NCBI GenBank assembly: GCA_021464525.1 | Contig: JADRCO010000786.1 | Coordinates: forward strand, 1-26,476 | Length of the DNA: 26,476 nt | Direction of reading: 5' to 3' | Source of the DNA: Rhizophagus sp. LPA8_4_AMF | Taxonomy: Eukaryota; Glomeromycota; Glomeromycetes; Glomerales; Glomeraceae | Shown: piece by piece, positions 10,754-20,403 of the stretch | Layout of the letters: every line of letters starts with the position of its first letter | Position numbering within the stretch: the stretch's first letter is position 1 | Made by a program: the position numbers and the translations under genes | Notes under the pieces: model-generated | What the model saw: the letters and a program-made list of their open reading frames with translations, nothing else | Databases searched by the model: none | Told to the model about the DNA's origin: nothing

Positions 10754-10957
10754 TTAATTTCCTTATTTGTTTGCTCATTGTTTTCCGAGTCCAGTTTTTT
10801 TGATTATAGTACAAATAATGATGTACGCGTACCAATTAGTTTGGATTATCAAAGAAATTCCGTAATAAGGACGGGTAAACAAATTCCCGAAGCATATCGA
10901 TCAATTAGGATTTCAGATGCGATAAATGTATTAAACGAGAGATACAAGAAATACTAA
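10754..10957 (+). CDS. Possible 3'-terminal exon of an unidentified host gene
   Basis: A plus-strand frame is open from just after TAA (10751-10753) to TAA at 10955-10957, 67 codons. It has no in-frame ATG at its start, so it would need an upstream exon. AG at 10808-10809 after a T-rich run is a plausible acceptor. The last 45 or so residues have balanced, soluble composition (for example SLDYQRNSVIRTGKQ and SDAINVLNERYKKY), unlike chance translation of AT-rich DNA, which tends to be rich in K, N, I and F. I do not recognise the family. The opposite strand is also partly open here, so this is a candidate only. Confidence 0.3.
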   Translation, partial: LISLFVCSLFSESSFFDYSTNNDVRVPISLDYQRNSVIRTGKQIPEAYRSIRISDAINVLNERYKKY

Positions 10958-12690
10958 ATATGGTGATTCTTCACAGGCATCACAGCAATTAGGAATGGTT
11001 TAATTATAATTATTGATAAACTTTTTAAAAAATTAGCATGGATAATCTAAATAATACGATTCATTGATGGATTCTTTAATCCGATTTCGAAACGTTGATC
11101 AGTGTTTTTTTTACTGAAACCCTTCCTAAATCAATAAACTCTTTTGTTTTTTGTTATTTACAGAATTTGTAATGTTTTCCTTCGGCACAAATAAAGTTTC
11201 AAACATATAAAGTATTCCAAATTGGATCGTTTACGACTCAAGCACCAATTAAAATAGTAACATGTAACATAATAGGCGTTTCAAGCGATTCATGGAGACA
11301 AATTTATTTAATACAAACAATATCTCAGTTAAAAAAAGAATAAATAATTGTAATTTTGATTATTAATTTTATTTATTTTATTACAAAGAAATATCAATCG
11401 ATTTATTAGTGATCGTGCGTGTAACTGTAATTGTTTGATATAGAATTCAATTTAAAGTATACTCGGGTGATAGATTTGTTGTTGTGATTACTGAGTGATT
11501 ATAATTACCCGGACAAATTGTCCGATTTTTGTCCGGTAATCTCCTGAAATCTGGTAATTTTATTTTATAAGTAATTTGTAAGAGGTTGAAAACAGCGATA
11601 AAGAAAATAAATAGAGAAATTTTTAGATTTTGTGGTAGTCACAGAAATATCTTCTTATGTCCATTCGAATTATTGTTTTTATTCTTAAGCTTGTTTCTTT
11701 AAATTTGAAATTAATGAAAAATAAACCAAATATGCCATACAGACAATTATATTTCCTACATTACAAATTAATAGAACTGAAGAAGAAAAGTGCAAGAAAA
11801 ATAAAATGATTACCATATCTTGTATACAAAAATGGAGCGATCTTACATTTGTACTACATGGGATCCTGATCTTTCCCAAAAAACGTATTAAATTGAATTT
11901 TTAATATTAATATTGATATTGTTGATCGCTACAACTACACCATCACTATATGCGACATTTAATCAGCAAGCAAAATAACACAGAAGTGCCGCTTTAAAAA
12001 CGTGAAATTTTTAATGCTGTACAAAATAATCCGACCAATAAAATTCATCAAGTCACGTTACCAAAAGGACAATAATTTGGGCCAAGATTAATTAATAAGA
12101 AAATAAATTCTGTTTTTTGACGCTGCATTATATCTTATGAAAATCATGTCACTCTGCCACACGGATCGAATTACACAATAATATAACGAACGAACCAAAA
12201 AATTGTTGATAATTATCTAAATTTTTGTTATCACTATTATCAGTCAAAGCGAGAGCTCTAAATAATTACTCATCGATAGAATAAAAGATAGTGTCTCTAT
12301 GTTGTATATTTGAAATCGATCAAAAAGAATTTACGCTTCGGAATCAAGAACGTGAACAAGAATTCTATATCTTATTAAACTGATTTTAGTGTTTTAAGAT
12401 AATTTCAAAGCTAGCATTTTATAATTGATACTTCGATAAAATCAATCGTAATTATGTAAATCTATGACGTTTATTATATTATATGTAAAATTGATTCCTT
12501 GAATTGCTTTTTATCATAAAGAATCTTTCATAAAGATAATAATATATTAAAAATAAAACCTCCGCAAATGTTAAATAACTGCACGTTAAAAGAATTATTC
12601 TAAAATATTAACTAAGAAAGAATTTTTAATTCTAATTCTAATCCTAGAAAATTATTTGAATATTTTCCAAAAACCACTACGGCTACTATA
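10958..12690. other. Long stretch without a supported gene; scattered exon-like pieces
   Basis: The sequence is more mixed in composition than the surrounding transposon DNA, but no frame can be followed. Pieces that looked briefly protein-like are on the plus strand at about 12002-12075 and on the minus strand at 11879-11685 (64 codons, mostly hydrophobic). Neither has recognisable similarity or convincing partners. A perfect-stem hairpin lies at 11505-11540 (separate entry). This could be intergenic DNA or a host gene with many short exons that I cannot resolve by eye. Confidence 0.35.
11505..11540. repeat. Short strong inverted repeat (hairpin) ATTACC-GGACAAA
   Basis: The left arm ATTACCCGGACAAA pairs with the right arm TTTGTCCGGTAAT, perfect apart from one extra C, around a 9-nt spacer. 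Inside the left side, GGACAAATTGTCC is itself palindromic. It is GC-richer than its surroundings. It could be an operator-like palindrome, a terminator-like RNA hairpin or a leftover of a tiny element; nothing decides between these. Confidence 0.45.
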
Positions 12691-13092
12691 AAAAATTATG
12701 TGCGAGATATGCGGAAACATGTGGAGGTGAAAACACTGCGCTAAATAAAATTACTAATATAAGTAAAGATAATCTTGAAATTTAATAATAACGATAAAAA
12801 TAAGAAAACTCACACGTATAAAATTCCCGAGGTAAGTTATTTATTTCTGGTCCCCCGGGCATACCAATCTAGAAATGAATAATGTTATTATGAGGATAAA
12901 AATATGATAGAAAGACTCTGATGAATTATTATTACCTGAATGGCCGGATCTATACTTCAGCATTACGTTGTTAATAGTAGATAGGCTGATGTTATAGAAA
13001 TTGTTTAATATCTTAATAGTATCAAATTTAGGATTAGGATTAGAGGAGAAATAAGGCCAGGAACTTTCTCCTCTTTTTTTTTTAAATATCAA
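12690..13092 (-). CDS. Candidate exons of an unidentified minus-strand gene
   Basis: Three segments look spliced on the minus strand. The first is open from about 13092 and ends at a CAG/GTAATA donor near 12937 (it contains PNPKFDTIKILNNFYNI and LKYRSGHS). The second follows a TTTCTAG acceptor at 12872-12871 and reads IGMPGGPEINNLPREFYT up to a strong GTGAGT donor near 12812. The third, after a TTTATTTAG acceptor near 12760, reads FSPPHVSAYLAHNFL and ends at TAG near 12692. Phases do not all agree: joining the first to the second directly gives an early stop. I therefore claim exon-like pieces, not a gene model. No family recognised. Confidence 0.27.
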
Positions 13093-13697
13093 AAGAATTT
13101 TTTTTTTCTTTGATCTTAAAAAAAAGTACTTTTTTTTGAAAAAAATAAGATTCGTGGGTGAAAGTAGTCATATTTAAAACAAAAATATCGACGCGAAAAA
13201 TCATTTTGGTATTAAAAAAACACGTTTTAAATAAAATGTGAAATTATCATACGGAGATACGGCTGAGACATGTAGCGATTAATTTTCGTGTGAGATCAGT
13301 CAGTTCAATTTGATTCAATTTAGCTTAAATTTATTCAAATTGAAGAAAAAGTATAAATTAAGTCGTTAATCCAGATAATATCCGGATATTTGCATTATCC
13401 GATTAATATTCCAGTATATCTAAGGATATCACTAAAATATATTATTTTAATAATAAAAATGCTTATATAATAATAAGTCATAACCTCTGGTCATACAAGA
13501 GTGAACTAAATAGTATAAACTTTATTAATTAAAGCTTCTTTGAGTCAAAACTTAAACACGTTTTTTTAAAGAAATACTAATTTCATTTTATATATTAGAA
13601 ACATGAATAACAATTTATGTTAAAAGGACAATTTAGTGGTTATATAATAACATAAAATTAACCAGGCGATCTAAAATGGTTCTTTTATAAAACATTT
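13093..13697. other. Non-coding AT-rich stretch with small hairpins
   Basis: No gene seen. It begins with long T and A runs (13071-13145). Two small inverted repeats are visible: TTCAATTTGA facing TCAAATTGAA around 13306-13343, and an imperfect AATCCAGATAAT / ATTATCCGATT pair around 13369-13406. Neither has flanking duplications. Confidence 0.4.
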
Positions 13698-14093
13698 TCA
13701 CTTTTTGCATACAGTCAGACCTCGATATACCGATATTCGATATACCGATACACTATTAAAAACTTGATATACCGATAAAATTTTAAATTTCCACTATATG
13801 TGAGGACATATAAATGTCGGTATAATTTGATATAACGATATTTTTTAAATTTTTTCCTATGAGTCCCAACATATCGTTATATAAAGGTTTGACTGTAGTT
13901 TAGCAATAATGGAAAAGAAAGCGTTGTCACTTGTCATATAGGCAGGCATAAGGGATAATATGTTTTTGTCCAAATTGGCATCAGATCGATAATCTGTTAT
14001 AATATAATCATGTGATTGATCATGCAAATCAGCGTGTCCATTTTCTGTTATAGGTAACCCGGATAGGCGGATACAAATCAATAAATTGGCAAT
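13698..14093 (-). pseudogene. Unidentified gene fragment split by a miniature element
   Basis: From about 14093 down to 13896 the minus strand reads a well-mixed protein segment (for example RLSGLPITENGHADLHDQ, then DYRSDANLDKNIL, then AYMTSDNAFFSIIAKL). The frame then runs into the 13712-13895 insertion. If that element and one TA copy are ignored, the frame continues CKK and stops at 13700-13698, so the insertion appears to have hit the last codons of an exon. Upstream there is no ATG or clear acceptor before an in-frame stop, so only this piece survives or is visible. No family recognised. Confidence 0.4.
13712..13895. mobile_element. 184-bp CAGTC-type (pogo/Tc1-like) miniature element
   Basis: The ends are CAGTCAGACCTCGATATACC and, from the right, CAGTCAAACCTTTATATAAC, agreeing at 21 of the first 25 positions. 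TA lies on both sides (13710-13711, 13896-13897). The interior is built from repeats of GATATACCGATA. This is the classic form of a Tc1/mariner/pogo-derived non-autonomous element. It carries no gene and interrupts the fragment at 13698-14093. Confidence 0.85.
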
Positions 14094-14640
14094 AATTTAT
14101 TTAATAGGATCAGTATACTTCTTTTAAATAATTTTAGAAAAAACTTGATAAAATTTGAAGTAAGTATAAGAAAATTTAAATGGAATTTATTGTAATAAAT
14201 TGAATTATATATTTTTTATTTATTATACAGCCTATTAAAATTATATTAATCTTAAAAAACCATTATTTTTGCATATTATTAATTATATATATATAAATTA
14301 CTAATTATTTAAAAAATTAAACTTTTTATATCAAAATTAAGTATAATCTTAAGTAGTATCATATATAATATTATAGTTATTGAATAATCTTATGAAATAA
14401 CCAATCTTTTTTCTTTATAATATTATAAGAAAATTTTTACAAACATGGATTTACAAAAAAGGTAATTTTTACAGATTAGGTATAATCTATTTTTTTTTCA
14501 ATAAAATATATAAAAATTTTCTAATTATATAATTTATTTGTAAAAGTTTTTTAAATAAATAGAATTTAAATAAGAGAAAATTTATTTCTCATCCTAGAGT
14601 GAGTAATATTATTTCTTATCCTTATTACTGATTGGTTAAT
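14094..14640. other. Very AT-rich non-coding stretch
   Basis: No open frame of note. It is dominated by A/T runs and TATA words. Near 14640-14680 GGATTTGGGATTTGGAT-like short tandem steps begin, at the weak 3' edge of the following pseudogene. Confidence 0.5.
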
Positions 14641-15215
14641 TAAGTTTTAGGATTGGGATTTGGGATTTGGATTAGCAATTTTGAATTTGGGCAGCATGTA
14701 TACTTTAGAGTTTCAAATTCATCTTCATATTTCTAAGCATTTTTCTCTCTTTATAGCAATACCTTGAAGCTCATAATTTATTACATTCATAATTCTTCCT
14801 GTGAAATTACATCAGCTGTAGTGTAAAGTTGTTTTAACTGCAATTAGCATATTAAAATTACCAGCTAAAAATAAACATATTATCGCTACTTGAACTAATC
14901 TAAAGGTATATCTGTGATCAGAACTCCTATCAGTATAGAGTGATAATATTGAAAATAAGAGTTAGTTACAATATTGATAATTTATAAGATTAAAAAATTC
15001 TGTTGAATATTTTAATGTGTTACTTGGTTAAAATACAGCATCTTTAAAGCTGACATACATTTTTTTATTATAAAAAGATTCAGATATATCACATGATATA
15101 TTAATAAATAAAGTAACAGATGGCATTAATGATAATTTTGTGAAGTTATGATCTGCAGTTGTAATTTCTCTTTTGGTTAATGCTAAAATCTTTTTATTAT
15201 GAACATCTGTAAATA

Positions 15216-15757
15216 CAGTTATATACTTTTACTAATTAGAGGTAGACTCTGGTCATCCATTCAATCCGTTATTTTATCTGATCACGTGATATCAATCACA
15301 ATATGCAGATCATTTCCTTTTTAGTAATACCATTCTAAAAAAATATTTTTCTAAAAATGGATCTTACCGATTTGAAAAATTTGTGTAATATTTTTTCCAA
15401 AAAAGGAAATGATTGATGTAAATCATGTGATTTGACTGGATGACCAGATCTTTCCCAGTATCGCCACAAAATTTTTTCACCTCCACGTGACCTTGAAAAT
15501 TTGTCATCGGCATCACACCCTTCCTGTTTTCCATTTTTACTATGTATTCCAGGGACTTAGATTTTTTTCAGTGTGTAAAATCCTATTTGTCACTCCTTAT
15601 TTGTCACATGCTTAATTTCTTAATGCCAGCCGAGACGTATAATACCGGCCAAAAATCACGTGGGGGTGAAAATTTTTTGTGGCATTACTGGGGTAAATGG
15701 ATAACCAGATTGATGTTTTTCACTGAAGCCTACCTCTATTATATAGAGGGTTGACTG
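15216..15757. mobile_element. 542-bp CAGT-ended TA-inserting element containing a further inverted repeat
   Basis: The right end read inward is CAGTCAACCCTCTATATAAT followed by AGAGGTAGGCTTC. The left end is CAGTTATATACTTTTACTAA followed by TTAGAGGTAGACTC. TA flanks both ends (15214-15215, 15758-15759). Between the arms lie a second nested inverted repeat (15249-15447) and a 100-bp block (15511-15610) shared with the element at 7317-7649. A 70-codon open frame inside (15542-15754) looks incidental. It splits the 14640-19690 pseudogene just upstream of the segment that begins at 15215. Confidence 0.7.
15249..15447. repeat. Nested inverted repeat with CTGGTCATCC ends
   Basis: CTGGTCATCCATTCAA at the left is mirrored by CTGGTCATCCAGTCAA read from the right. 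The arms go on with ATCACGTGAT (left) or ATCACATGAT (right) and a GATCATTTCCTTTTT / AATCATTTCCTTTTT block. This is either a small element inserted within the 15216-15757 element or an inner duplication of its arms. The TTTCCTTTTTTA and CACGTG words recur in the 20479-20721 inverted repeat. Confidence 0.6.
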
Positions 15758-16283
15758 TATTAAATTGTATAAAATTCAATCTTATTCACTCTTTTGATGG
15801 AATAAAAATATCATTTGGTGGAGGAGGTCCTTAATATATTGCATTTAAACAAGTAATGATTTTATTTCACAACCCTCAAATAGATATACTAGTATATGGA
15901 ATATATAGAATAGTACCTATCTGATATTCATTAATAACTGTATTATTATGCTAAAATATAAATAAAAAAATATTAATTTTATTATTAGGAATATTAGAAA
16001 ATATAAATTGGAATTATTTAATAATCTTATTAAAATATCTGTTAAATTCATCTCAAAATATATCAAATTTTGATCTTGAAATCCATTATTAGTCTTTAAA
16101 TCAATTATTATAGAAGAATTTTTTAATAACATTATAAGTCGTAATCTTTCTTTCATCTTTTTACTTATTTTATTATTTGCTAATAAAGCATCACCAGTTA
16201 AATTATGATATAGCATTCTAAGTATTAATTTTGAAAGATTGCAGATTAGAGAATACTAAAAAAAGTTTTATTAAGTTTTTAAT

Positions 16284-16690
16284 TAAGGATTGGAATCAGT
16301 TAATGTTAACCAGTCAGTTAATTAATCAGTTAAGATGGTTAACTAGTTAAAGAATTTTAAAAATTGGTTAACCAGTTAAAAATATATTTACTATAATTCT
16401 AGTTAGATTTATATAATGCGACCTAAAGACATGTTAATTATGATCACATATTCTTAAACTTAAAGTTTTAATGCTGAATTTTTCTATTTTTTTTTCAATT
16501 TATTAATAACAGTTTTATCAAAATATAATTTTTTTACATCTAAATATGCAAGTAAATTAAAAATAGGTACAATTTGCAGCAAAAAATTTTTAAAGATTTT
16601 TTTTAATATTAACCAATTAATTAACCAGTTAAGATTCTTGATTAACCAGTTATTAACCAATTAAGTTTTTTTAAACAGTTTTAACCCTTA
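16284..16690. mobile_element. 407-bp non-autonomous hAT-type element with TTAACCAG repeats
   Basis: The left end TAAGGATTGGAATCAGTTAA and the right end read inward TAAGGGTTAAAACTGTTTAA agree well at the outer bases. TTTTTAAT stands directly outside both ends (16276-16283 and 16691-16698), a perfect 8-bp duplication matching the hAT pattern nTnnnnAn. Both arms are filled with copies of TTAACCAGTTA and close variants, probably transposase-binding subterminal repeats. No gene inside. It lies between two blocks of the 14640-19690 pseudogene. Confidence 0.8.
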
Positions 16691-17025
16691 TTTTTAATTA
16701 ACAAAAAATTTTTATTGTAAATTAATTATGTTTACCATACCTTTTAAAATACATTTTTTCTTATTTATCTTGTACAATATACCAGTATTATATTATTGAT
16801 ATAAATGATCATTTGTGCTTTAAGAGTTTCATAATCTTTATTAATTTCATTGATATCAGATTCTCTCCATATAAAATTTAGTATTCCAAGATAATTACCA
16901 TAAGAATATCTAAAAAATAAATATTTTTAAATAATTTTTTGTAATATAAAATATTCACATGCTAACATATAATTCTTAAATTATAATTTCTTAAATTTTT
17001 AAAAAAGAAAAAACTTTACCTATAT

Positions 17026-17180
17026 AGGCTCTTGCAGTAGAAAGGGAGCAAACTACTAAAAAAATTAAATTTATAATTATACATTAAAAATACTCCAAAT
17101 ATTGTAATTTGTCTAGAATTAGCATTAACTAAAAAAATTTTTTTTTAGCAGTATGCTCCCTTTTTATTGTAAAGAGCTCA
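17026..17180. mobile_element. About 155-bp fold-back element with GGCTCTT/GAGCTCTT ends
   Basis: The left arm GGCTCTTGCAGTAGAAAGGG followed by AGCAAACTACTAAAAAAATT is mirrored on the right by GAGCTCTTTACAATAAAAAG followed by GGAGCATACTGCTAAAAAAA. The flanks are TATA-rich, so a duplication (TA or TATA) cannot be told from background. No gene. It lies within the 14640-19690 pseudogene. Confidence 0.6.
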
Positions 17181-17460
17181 TATAATCCCATAAGTACAAA
17201 TAATTTAAATATTACAAATAAAATCATGTTTTTTATAAGATCATCTGATACATACAAAGATTAATAAAATTACATAATTCTCTATTTGTGAAATTAAAAT
17301 CTAAACTATGATATCTTAAATCAATTTCTCTTTCATTACATTTAGAAATAAGCTGAATATTACAGTTAATAGATAGTTTACATGCCAGATTTTCACTTTC
17401 ATGACAAGTTTTCATATTATTATTAGTATTTTCAAAATGATCAAAATATTTCTTCATCAT

Positions 17461-18838
17461 TAAAGTTGCTTGCCAAAACTTATCTGGTCTAACGCGAAAT
17501 GCCAAAACTCTTATACAGTGGTGAAACTGCCAAAATGCCAAAATGCCAAAATCTGCCAAATCTGCCAAAACTTGCAAAACTTCTATAATAAGTTTATCCA
17601 TAGTTTCGGTATAACAGATATTAATAATTTATATTAGTTTTGGCATAGACACATAGTTTCGGCTTTTTTAATTTTAAATAGTCGCTAATAGATTTATATG
17701 TATTGTAATATTGTTTTATTGTAGTAATTTTATTGTAATAAAAATGATTTTTTTTATTGATAAAAATCTTATGCTTTCAAGTCCAACATGTAATTATTAA
17801 ATATAAATAAATTTATTAAGGCCATCATGTTTTAAATAAAAAAATAAAGATAATTACAATGACGAAGCTTGATAAAGAATGAAAAATAACTAATTTAAAT
17901 GCTAGTCTTAACAACTATAAATTAAAAAAATATGACAAATCAAAATTCTTATCAAATAGAACTCTTCTACTTATACTTATATTCCAAGTTCAAGAAGTCT
18001 GGCAACCTAAAGAAAAAAAAAATAGAAGAAACGTTAGTATGTTTCTTCAAAATTAAAAAAATCCCCTCCAACTTTCTGAACTTACTTGCACATATCTAAC
18101 ATTCAAGTCCAGATTCGTCTAAGAAGTCAGGCTACCTAAAAAAAAAAGAAATAGAAGAAACGTTATAACGTTTTTTCAAAATATTAAAAAAATTATACCC
18201 TTCCGCTTCCTATTAAATTACTTATCCATATTCTAATTTCCAAGTCAGGTTCAACTAAAAAGTCTGGCAACCTAAAAAAATTAAAAAAATAATAGAAGAA
18301 ATGTTAGTATATTTCTTCAATAAATTAAAAAATATCTCCTCCCAGCCATTTCCCAAACTTACTTGCACATATTCCAAGTCGGTCTGTCTAAAAGATCACT
18401 CTATAAAAAAAATAGAAAGGAACGTTAGTAACGTTCCAAATAAAAAAATAGATAAATAAAAACTTACCTTTGAAAATTCGCGTTAAACCTATTTTTTTTA
18501 AAAATGAAAAATAAATAAAATAAATGGTTTAAAAACCATTTTTAAGAAATAAAATAAAACTTTTTTTTTTTATTTAAAAAAAAAGATTATTAACGATCAG
18601 TAAATTGGTTTATATGACCGATATTGCAACTGATCAGAAATCTGCAAACTGCAGATTATAGTAAGATGCTAAAATTATATGTATATCATATGATTATTAT
18701 GATATATTATGCCAAAACGCCAAAACAGTTTTAGCAGTTTCAGCAATTTTAGTATTTCAGGTGATTTTGCAAAACTAGTTTCAGCAGTTTCGCATACACC
18801 ATTCCACCAAAACCTCCTAGTTTTGGCAAGCAACCTTA
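17461..18838. mobile_element. 1378-bp non-autonomous hAT element with perfect 8-bp duplication
   Basis: The left end is TAAAGTTGCTTGCCAAAACT and the right end read inward is TAAGGTTGCTTGCCAAAACT (19 of 20). TTCATCAT stands directly outside both (17453-17460, 18839-18846), an exact 8-bp duplication of the form nTnnnnAn. The subterminal parts are rich in GCCAAAA and GTTTCAG/GCAGTTTC words. The core holds four repeats with hairpins (17960-18460). No transposase frame is present. It interrupts the 14640-19690 pseudogene in the middle of a codon series, and the protein reading resumes across it. The inner CAAAACT of the terminal repeat resembles hAT-1. Confidence 0.9.
17960..18460. repeat. Four tandem units of about 130 bp, each with a GAAACGTTAGTA hairpin
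   Basis: Each unit contains AGTCTGGCAACCTAAA-like sequence, an A-rich run, a palindrome, then TTACTTGCACATATTCCAAG-like sequence. The palindromes are at 18025-18048, 18154-18177, 18295-18318 and 18419-18437; the last, GGAACGTTAGTAACGTTCC, is nearly perfect around its centre. Spacings are 129, 141 and 124 bases. It forms the core of the non-autonomous hAT element. Confidence 0.75.
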
Positions 18839-19690
18839 TTCATCATAAATGTGAATTCAAAAACATTTGATACAATTTTTTGCCAAGAATCTTTAGATGC
18901 TTAAGATTCAGTTAAAGAAAGCTCTATAAATTAACTAATTGAAAAAGTTTTAGGCATATAAGTTGTGATTTTTTTTTCTTCATTCTTTGATAGTATTCAT
19001 TTATTTTATTATAAATGCCATTTTGCTAATATACTGGAAGAGAGTTAAATAATAATAGAAAGTGACATCCTCTTGAATATAACTTTTCTAAGTGTGGGTC
19101 TATATACCATATAGCTTTAGTTAAACATCCAATAAATTGTTTCTTATAAGTATTGTGATTATTTCTAGGCCAACTAACATACATATTCTGAAAAGATTAA
19201 ATAATATAATTATATAATAATATATTGCGTATATCTTCATATTTTTGTGCTGCAAATTAATATCTAAAATTTATTAATTTCATAAAGGCATTAGGGGTAT
19301 GTATTTGTGATAAAAGTACAACAAAATCACACAGAAAAAGGATATACTTTCATATGAAAGTTAAAATTTTTTACAGTAACATTTATTAGTAGTAGGCAGA
19401 GTCCTCTTTTAACTCTTCTTCTAAGATCCAGTTTTTGTTTTTCAAACTTTTACATGCATATTTTAATGAAAGTAGTTTTCAGAAAAAATTGAATCAAATA
19501 AAGTTAAAAATAAATCACTTTTTTCTACTTCTTTTACTAAAGATCCAGTAATAATTTTAGCATTCTCATTTACTTGAACAATTATAAATATCTTTTTTAT
19601 ACAATGTTATATTATGTAGACAAAAACCAAGTAGATATTTTAAAAAACTTGATGTATATCTTTGCATTTTTTGCATTTTCATTAATAAAA

Positions 19691-20403
19691 AAAATTTAAG
19701 GTTTAAGCAATATGAATATATAATATAATATTATAAATACTTTTTATTGGCTGAGATTTTAATCATATGAGTAGAAATTTGGAGAGAGAAGAAATGTAAA
19801 ACAGATAATTAAATTGGTTCAGCCTTAATACAACTACTTTTTTTTATATTTTAGAATTTTATATCTACAATAGTTTATTGAATAAATAAAGCAATAATAT
19901 AAATATTTTGACCAATTATTTTTGTATTTTTACAGTAAGTTTTTCAGTACAAAATTTTTGAAGTTTTTTTTATTATATTTTTTTTCATTTCTTTTAGAAG
20001 TTATTTTATAAGATTCATTAGTTTTATTCTATTAAAAGTTTAAATAATATTTTTTGAATAAAAAGAATTTACAATTTTTTATTGTGATAAGAATATAACT
20101 AAAATTTTATTTTAAAATTATAATAGTATATTTATTAATTTTTCATCACTTATATATATATTAAGGGCATTATCAAGCACTTAATTCAATGAATCAGAAC
20201 CAAAATTTTAATTAGTAAGTTGCAGATCAGTAAGTTATCATTTCAATAAATAAAAAAAAGAGGTTCAACCCATCTTTTTTTTCACAGAATTGCTCTAATT
20301 AGCTATAAAAGCGTAATATATTTTAATTTGTAAGCTTATTGAGAGAAATGCGTGAAAACACCCTAAATTAAAGATGTGATATATAATTATTTTATCAAGG
20401 TTA
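19691..20403. other. Extremely AT-rich non-coding stretch
   Basis: I see nothing coding. There are long T runs (19965-19985) and A/T words throughout, with no inverted repeat or duplication that stands out. Confidence 0.5.

Larger units (their letters stand above)
14640..19690 (-). pseudogene. Large decayed transposase-like protein gene with a TDGGPDHR-type motif, split by nested insertions
   Basis: On the minus strand, broken but ordered segments of one protein appear. Near 19580-19490: NENAKIITGSLVKEVEKSD. Near 19440-19390: NKNWILEEELKEDSAYY. At 19187-19027: VSWPRNNHNTYKKQFIGCLT then AIWYIDPHLEKLYSRGCH. At 18890-18847: KIVSNVFEFTFM, continuing across the 17461-18838 insertion as MKKYFDHFENTNNNMK (17460 onward). 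At 16915-16760: SYGNYLGILNFIWRESD. At 16165-16060: RLRLIMLLKNSSIIIDLKTN. At 15215-15020: ITTADHNFTKLSLMPSVTLF then FKDAVF and PSNTLKYSTE. At 14940-14710: LYTDRSSDHRYTFRLVQVAI, then NMLIAVKTTLHYS and INYELQGIAIKRE. From memory, proteins with TDGGPDHR...VQ...ARTAP...ER...LNLGLQ occur widely in animals and some fungi and behave like mobile-element genes. Stops are frequent; it is dead. Confidence 0.6.

Noticed and set aside
11685..11879. Minus-strand 64-codon frame, mostly hydrophobic
   Set aside because: Hydrophobic frames arise readily from T-rich DNA; there is also a possible short intron inside, but no exon chain could be built.
12150..12180. Possible tRNA T-arm near GGATCGAATTAC
   Set aside because: No matching acceptor stem, D-arm or anticodon arm could be laid out around it.
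15542..15754. Plus-strand 70-codon frame
   Set aside because: Entirely within the CAGTC-ended element, in a block shared with another non-coding element; best explained as chance.
17233..17601. A single 122-codon minus-strand protein
   Set aside because: The first part is translated terminal repeat of the 17461-18838 element and the rest is the older pseudogene; the fusion is accidental.
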